Positions 61,658 to 64,000 of a stretch of 64,000 bases of DNA are shown here, one piece after another. A program made the translations under genes and the position numbers. The stretch is from NCBI RefSeq assembly GCF_003369915.1, contig NC_046674.1, forward strand, positions 15,004,001 through 15,068,000, written 5' to 3'. Numbering within the stretch: position 1 is the first letter of the stretch; each line of letters starts with the position of its first letter. This stretch comes from Drosophila miranda (lineage: Eukaryota; Arthropoda; Insecta; Diptera; Drosophilidae). The notes beneath the pieces were generated by a model. The model saw only the letters and a list, made by a program, of their open reading frames with translations. It was not told where the DNA came from and searched no databases.

Positions 61658-61984
61658 ATGAAGTATCATTGCGTTCTCTTGCTCCTGGCGACCATCGGGT
61701 GCTTCCTGGTGAGCCAGACCAGTGCGGCGACTGCCACTGCCACAACAACCTCTGCAACAGCAGTGACTACAACCACAGCCGCGTCCTCAGACACGACCAC
61801 CACCACAGCAGCGTCCTCAGATGCGACCACGACCACAGCTGCCACATCTGACACCACTACGGAGGCAGGATCTTCCCAGCCCAAGAAGACAAAGAGGCAC
61901 TTCAAGCGGAAGATCAAGCGCGGCAAGAAGAAGATCCATCGCAGGCGCTCACCCAAGGAGGGATCCGAGAGCAACAGGGGATAA
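61658..61984 (+). CDS. New-glue-like secreted protein, Thr-rich with basic tail
   Basis: A single-exon frame of 108 residues. A clear signal peptide (MKYHCVLLLLATIGCFLVSQ, TSA) precedes a Thr/Ala/Ser repeat in which TTTTAASSD-type units recur two to three times. A strongly basic C-terminus follows: KKTKRHFKRKIKRGKKKIHR and RRSPKEGSESNRG. From memory, the melanogaster new-glue proteins ng1 and ng2 share this three-part plan, including a KKK…HYKRKVKRPKK-like tail and LLATFLGC in the leader; no alignment was run. Those proteins are made in larval salivary glands before or with the Sgs glue. The basic tail might bind acidic mucins or nucleic acid; that is speculation. No intron is needed, and the TATA-like box is well placed. 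Confidence 0.75.
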   Translation: MKYHCVLLLLATIGCFLVSQTSAATATATTTSATAVTTTTAASSDTTTTTAASSDATTTTAATSDTTTEAGSSQPKKTKRHFKRKIKRGKKKIHRRRSPKEGSESNRG

Positions 61985-64000
61985 ATGGACAGCAAACGAC
62001 CAACGACATCCTTATGTAGCGGAAATCCGGAAACATGTTTTCAATATCCAAATATATTTCTATCGCTCTTACTGCAGGCTTTTCCTCTGTCAGCGAAGTT
62101 TACAGTCTGCTAGTGGTCTCCACTGTTTTTTATATCCATCTGGCAGCTCTCTGAAAAAGCTAACAGAACAGGAGCTTTTGCAGAGAAAGAGATGGAAAGG
62201 GGGGTAATACGATAGAGAGCAGATGTCAAAGCTTGGGGTTGGAGCCGGAGTCTGAATCGGAGTTGGATAATGGAGAGGGTGTCTCTACTTGCAGCTTCGA
62301 GTGCAACCCACGCGGCAGAGAGATGGTGAGATGGAGTAGGGTGTGGGGTGTGGGGTGTGGGGTGTAGGGTGTAGGGTGTAGGGTGTGGTGGGTTGAGGCG
62401 AGAGGCAAGGCCTTCCACATGGCATCCTTGCACCCAGCAACTGCAGCAGTGAACAGCGATGGGGCAGGGCTGTTGCCTTTGCTGGCGACGGATTGGTTGC
62501 CAGGCTTAGCGGTGTGACTGTGAGTGCCCCAACGACCCCTGCCCCAGTCCGCAGTCACAGAGATCCAGCCCCTGTGTGGGCCTCGCGGCCTGCACAAGTG
62601 CAAGGATATTGTCGCCACCGCCTGCTCCTGCTCTTGTTGCTGTTCCTGTTGCTGTTCCTGTTCCTGCTGGTGTTTCTGGTTCTGCTGGTGTTTGCTGCTG
62701 CTTCTCCTGCTCCTACTCCGACTCCAACTCCGACTCCTTCTCCTACTCAGGGGCCGTGCATCGTTGCAGCATCGTGGCTGTTTCTGTTGTGTCTCGTTTT
62801 TGCCACAGGGCGGGGGATGGAGGATGGAGCGTGGAGCGTGGAGGATGTGCTGCCTGCCGTGTGCCACTTTGGCCATGTTCGTGGCCGTGGCCTCGACTCG
62901 TGCGCTCGTTTCCCTCCAGCCAAGGCCAAGCCAGCCAAAGGACGACGTCGCCAGCGATAATGTGGCACAATGACATTGACATTGAACTAGGTCGAGGACG
63001 TATTCCATTTAGCCGCCGTTTGGTTAATGCCTGCCTCCGTCTTCGTCTCCTTCGACTACACTAGTACCCAACCACCCAGCCACCCACCCAACCACGGACC
63101 CCAGTCGGGCCTTTGGCTTTTGGCTCCGTGGAGCCTGTGGTTGGGGCATGTCAGGGCCCACCGTTTCGCAACGAAGTCAATCAGCGACTGATTAAACGGA
63201 CATTGTTGGCTTACTCCCTAGGGATAAATAGCGGATACAGAGAGGGGGGTATGTGGAGGTATATTTGTTGCACATTGAATAAAGAATGAGGTAATCATCA
63301 CAGGACAGAAAGATGAACAAGAGTAGGGGTCAAGAACTATAAAGGAACTAAAGAAAATTTGAATAAAACACAAAAATATGAAACATGTAAAGTAAGAGAA
63401 AGGAAATGGGATAGGAAATGAGTGTAGATGATAGAAAGACTGTGAAATGGTTAGGGGAGGAAACAGAAAATCCAAGAATACTTCAATCTTGGTGCTGGGT
63501 CTCTGAATTGTGTATAAAGCAGCTAAGATATCAAAATATACACTAATATTTATAAAATAAGTTCAAATTAGTTGCAGGTTTTCTTAATGGGCTTACAGAT
63601 TCTATATATGCTGTTTATTCTCCTCATTCATGTCACTAATCGAGTATATTTAGAGATTAAGTATACGCAGCAATCCAGAGCTATTTTTTTGTCTCCGTTA
63701 ACCACTTCTTAAAAGAAGATTCGATTCGAACAGCCTCAGGTCAATGGACGCTGCGGCTAATGGCATTGGGAGAACATCTGCCCAAAAATTGCCGGAGATT
63801 AATGCAATTTGGGCAGAAATAAAGGCAAAACAGATGACTGGCAATCAATTAAAATGCATAGACTGCAGTCGGCCTAATGAAAGCCTTGTCTTGCCCCATC
63901 TTCTGTCTGCCGTCTTCTGTCTCTGCCCCAGCCACAGCCACTGCCACATGCATTTCTGACCACTCGTCCAGACAGGAGCTTCATCTGCTGTCTGGATCGA
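61985..64000. other. Right end of the window, no gene seen
   Basis: A 260-codon minus-strand frame (63008-62226) begins with a real ATG. However, it is made of poly-Gln/Arg-Ser and His-Thr-Pro text produced by CTG, GGTGT and CTCC repeats, so I do not call it. AT-rich, AG-rich DNA follows from 63240. No splice-supported exon was recognised. Confidence 0.5.
62339..62397 (+). repeat. GGGTGTG/GGGTGTA heptamer array
   Basis: About seven to eight heptamers, first GGGTGTG, then GGGTGTA, then GGGTGTGG. The sequence is G-rich on the plus strand, as in G-quadruplex-forming or interstitial telomere-like arrays, but Drosophila does not use such repeats at its telomeres. Confidence 0.8.

Noticed and set aside
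62226-63008. 260-codon minus-strand ORF
   Set aside because: Its length comes from CTG, GGTGT and CTCC repeats; composition is repeat-driven, no domain is seen and several plus-strand frames are equally open.

Overview
The window is animal nuclear DNA, almost certainly from a Drosophila. Genes are split by short GT-AG introns, CAG/poly-Q and CA/GA microsatellites are abundant, and the genes recognised are fly genes: the salivary glue (Sgs3-type) family, Mob2, rotated abdomen (POMT1), a castor-type zinc-finger gene and an alpha-L-fucosidase. Nothing prokaryotic was seen (no operons, ribosome-binding sites or CRISPR). I could not fix the species; the order of genes does not match what I remember for D. 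melanogaster.

Layout, left to right. (1) 1-278, minus: a broken coding sequence running off the edge. (2) 2111-5678, plus: a castor-like C2H2 zinc-finger gene in five exons, possibly lacking its 5' exons. (3) 5851-11990: a glue-gene neighbourhood built by duplication. An intact Sgs3-type gene (7192-7831) and a relic that kept only promoter-proximal DNA and the 3' end (11250-11545) lie in two copies of the same block, on either side of an alpha-L-fucosidase gene on the minus strand (8471-10275). (4) About 12037-47575, minus: Mob2. It has a shared three-exon core (13776-17685) and three alternative first coding exons (17786-18108, 33162-34072, 47196-47575), all ending in the same codon phase. 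A second intact Sgs3-type gene (18918-19641, plus) is nested in its intron. (5) 52156-52595, plus: a TIM14/Pam18 J-protein gene, convergent with a two-exon gene for a small, cysteine-rich, probably secreted peptide that I do not recognise (52815-53100, minus). Two decayed loci follow. (6) 54406-59287, minus: an EFHB-like axonemal protein gene and, upstream of it, rotated abdomen. (7) 61658-61984, plus: a small single-exon gene for a Thr-rich secreted protein with a basic tail, resembling the melanogaster 'new glue' proteins. The remaining 2 kb holds repeats only.

Functionally the locus mixes housekeeping and developmental genes (Mob2, TIM14, POMT1, castor) with fast-evolving secreted products (two glue mucins, a new-glue-like protein, a Cys-rich peptide). 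Repeat turnover, tandem duplication and partial deletion are visible in the glue part. Splice sites were read by eye and checked by reading-frame phase; all joined reading frames given here are multiples of three. Comparisons with melanogaster proteins and map positions are from memory, not from a search.
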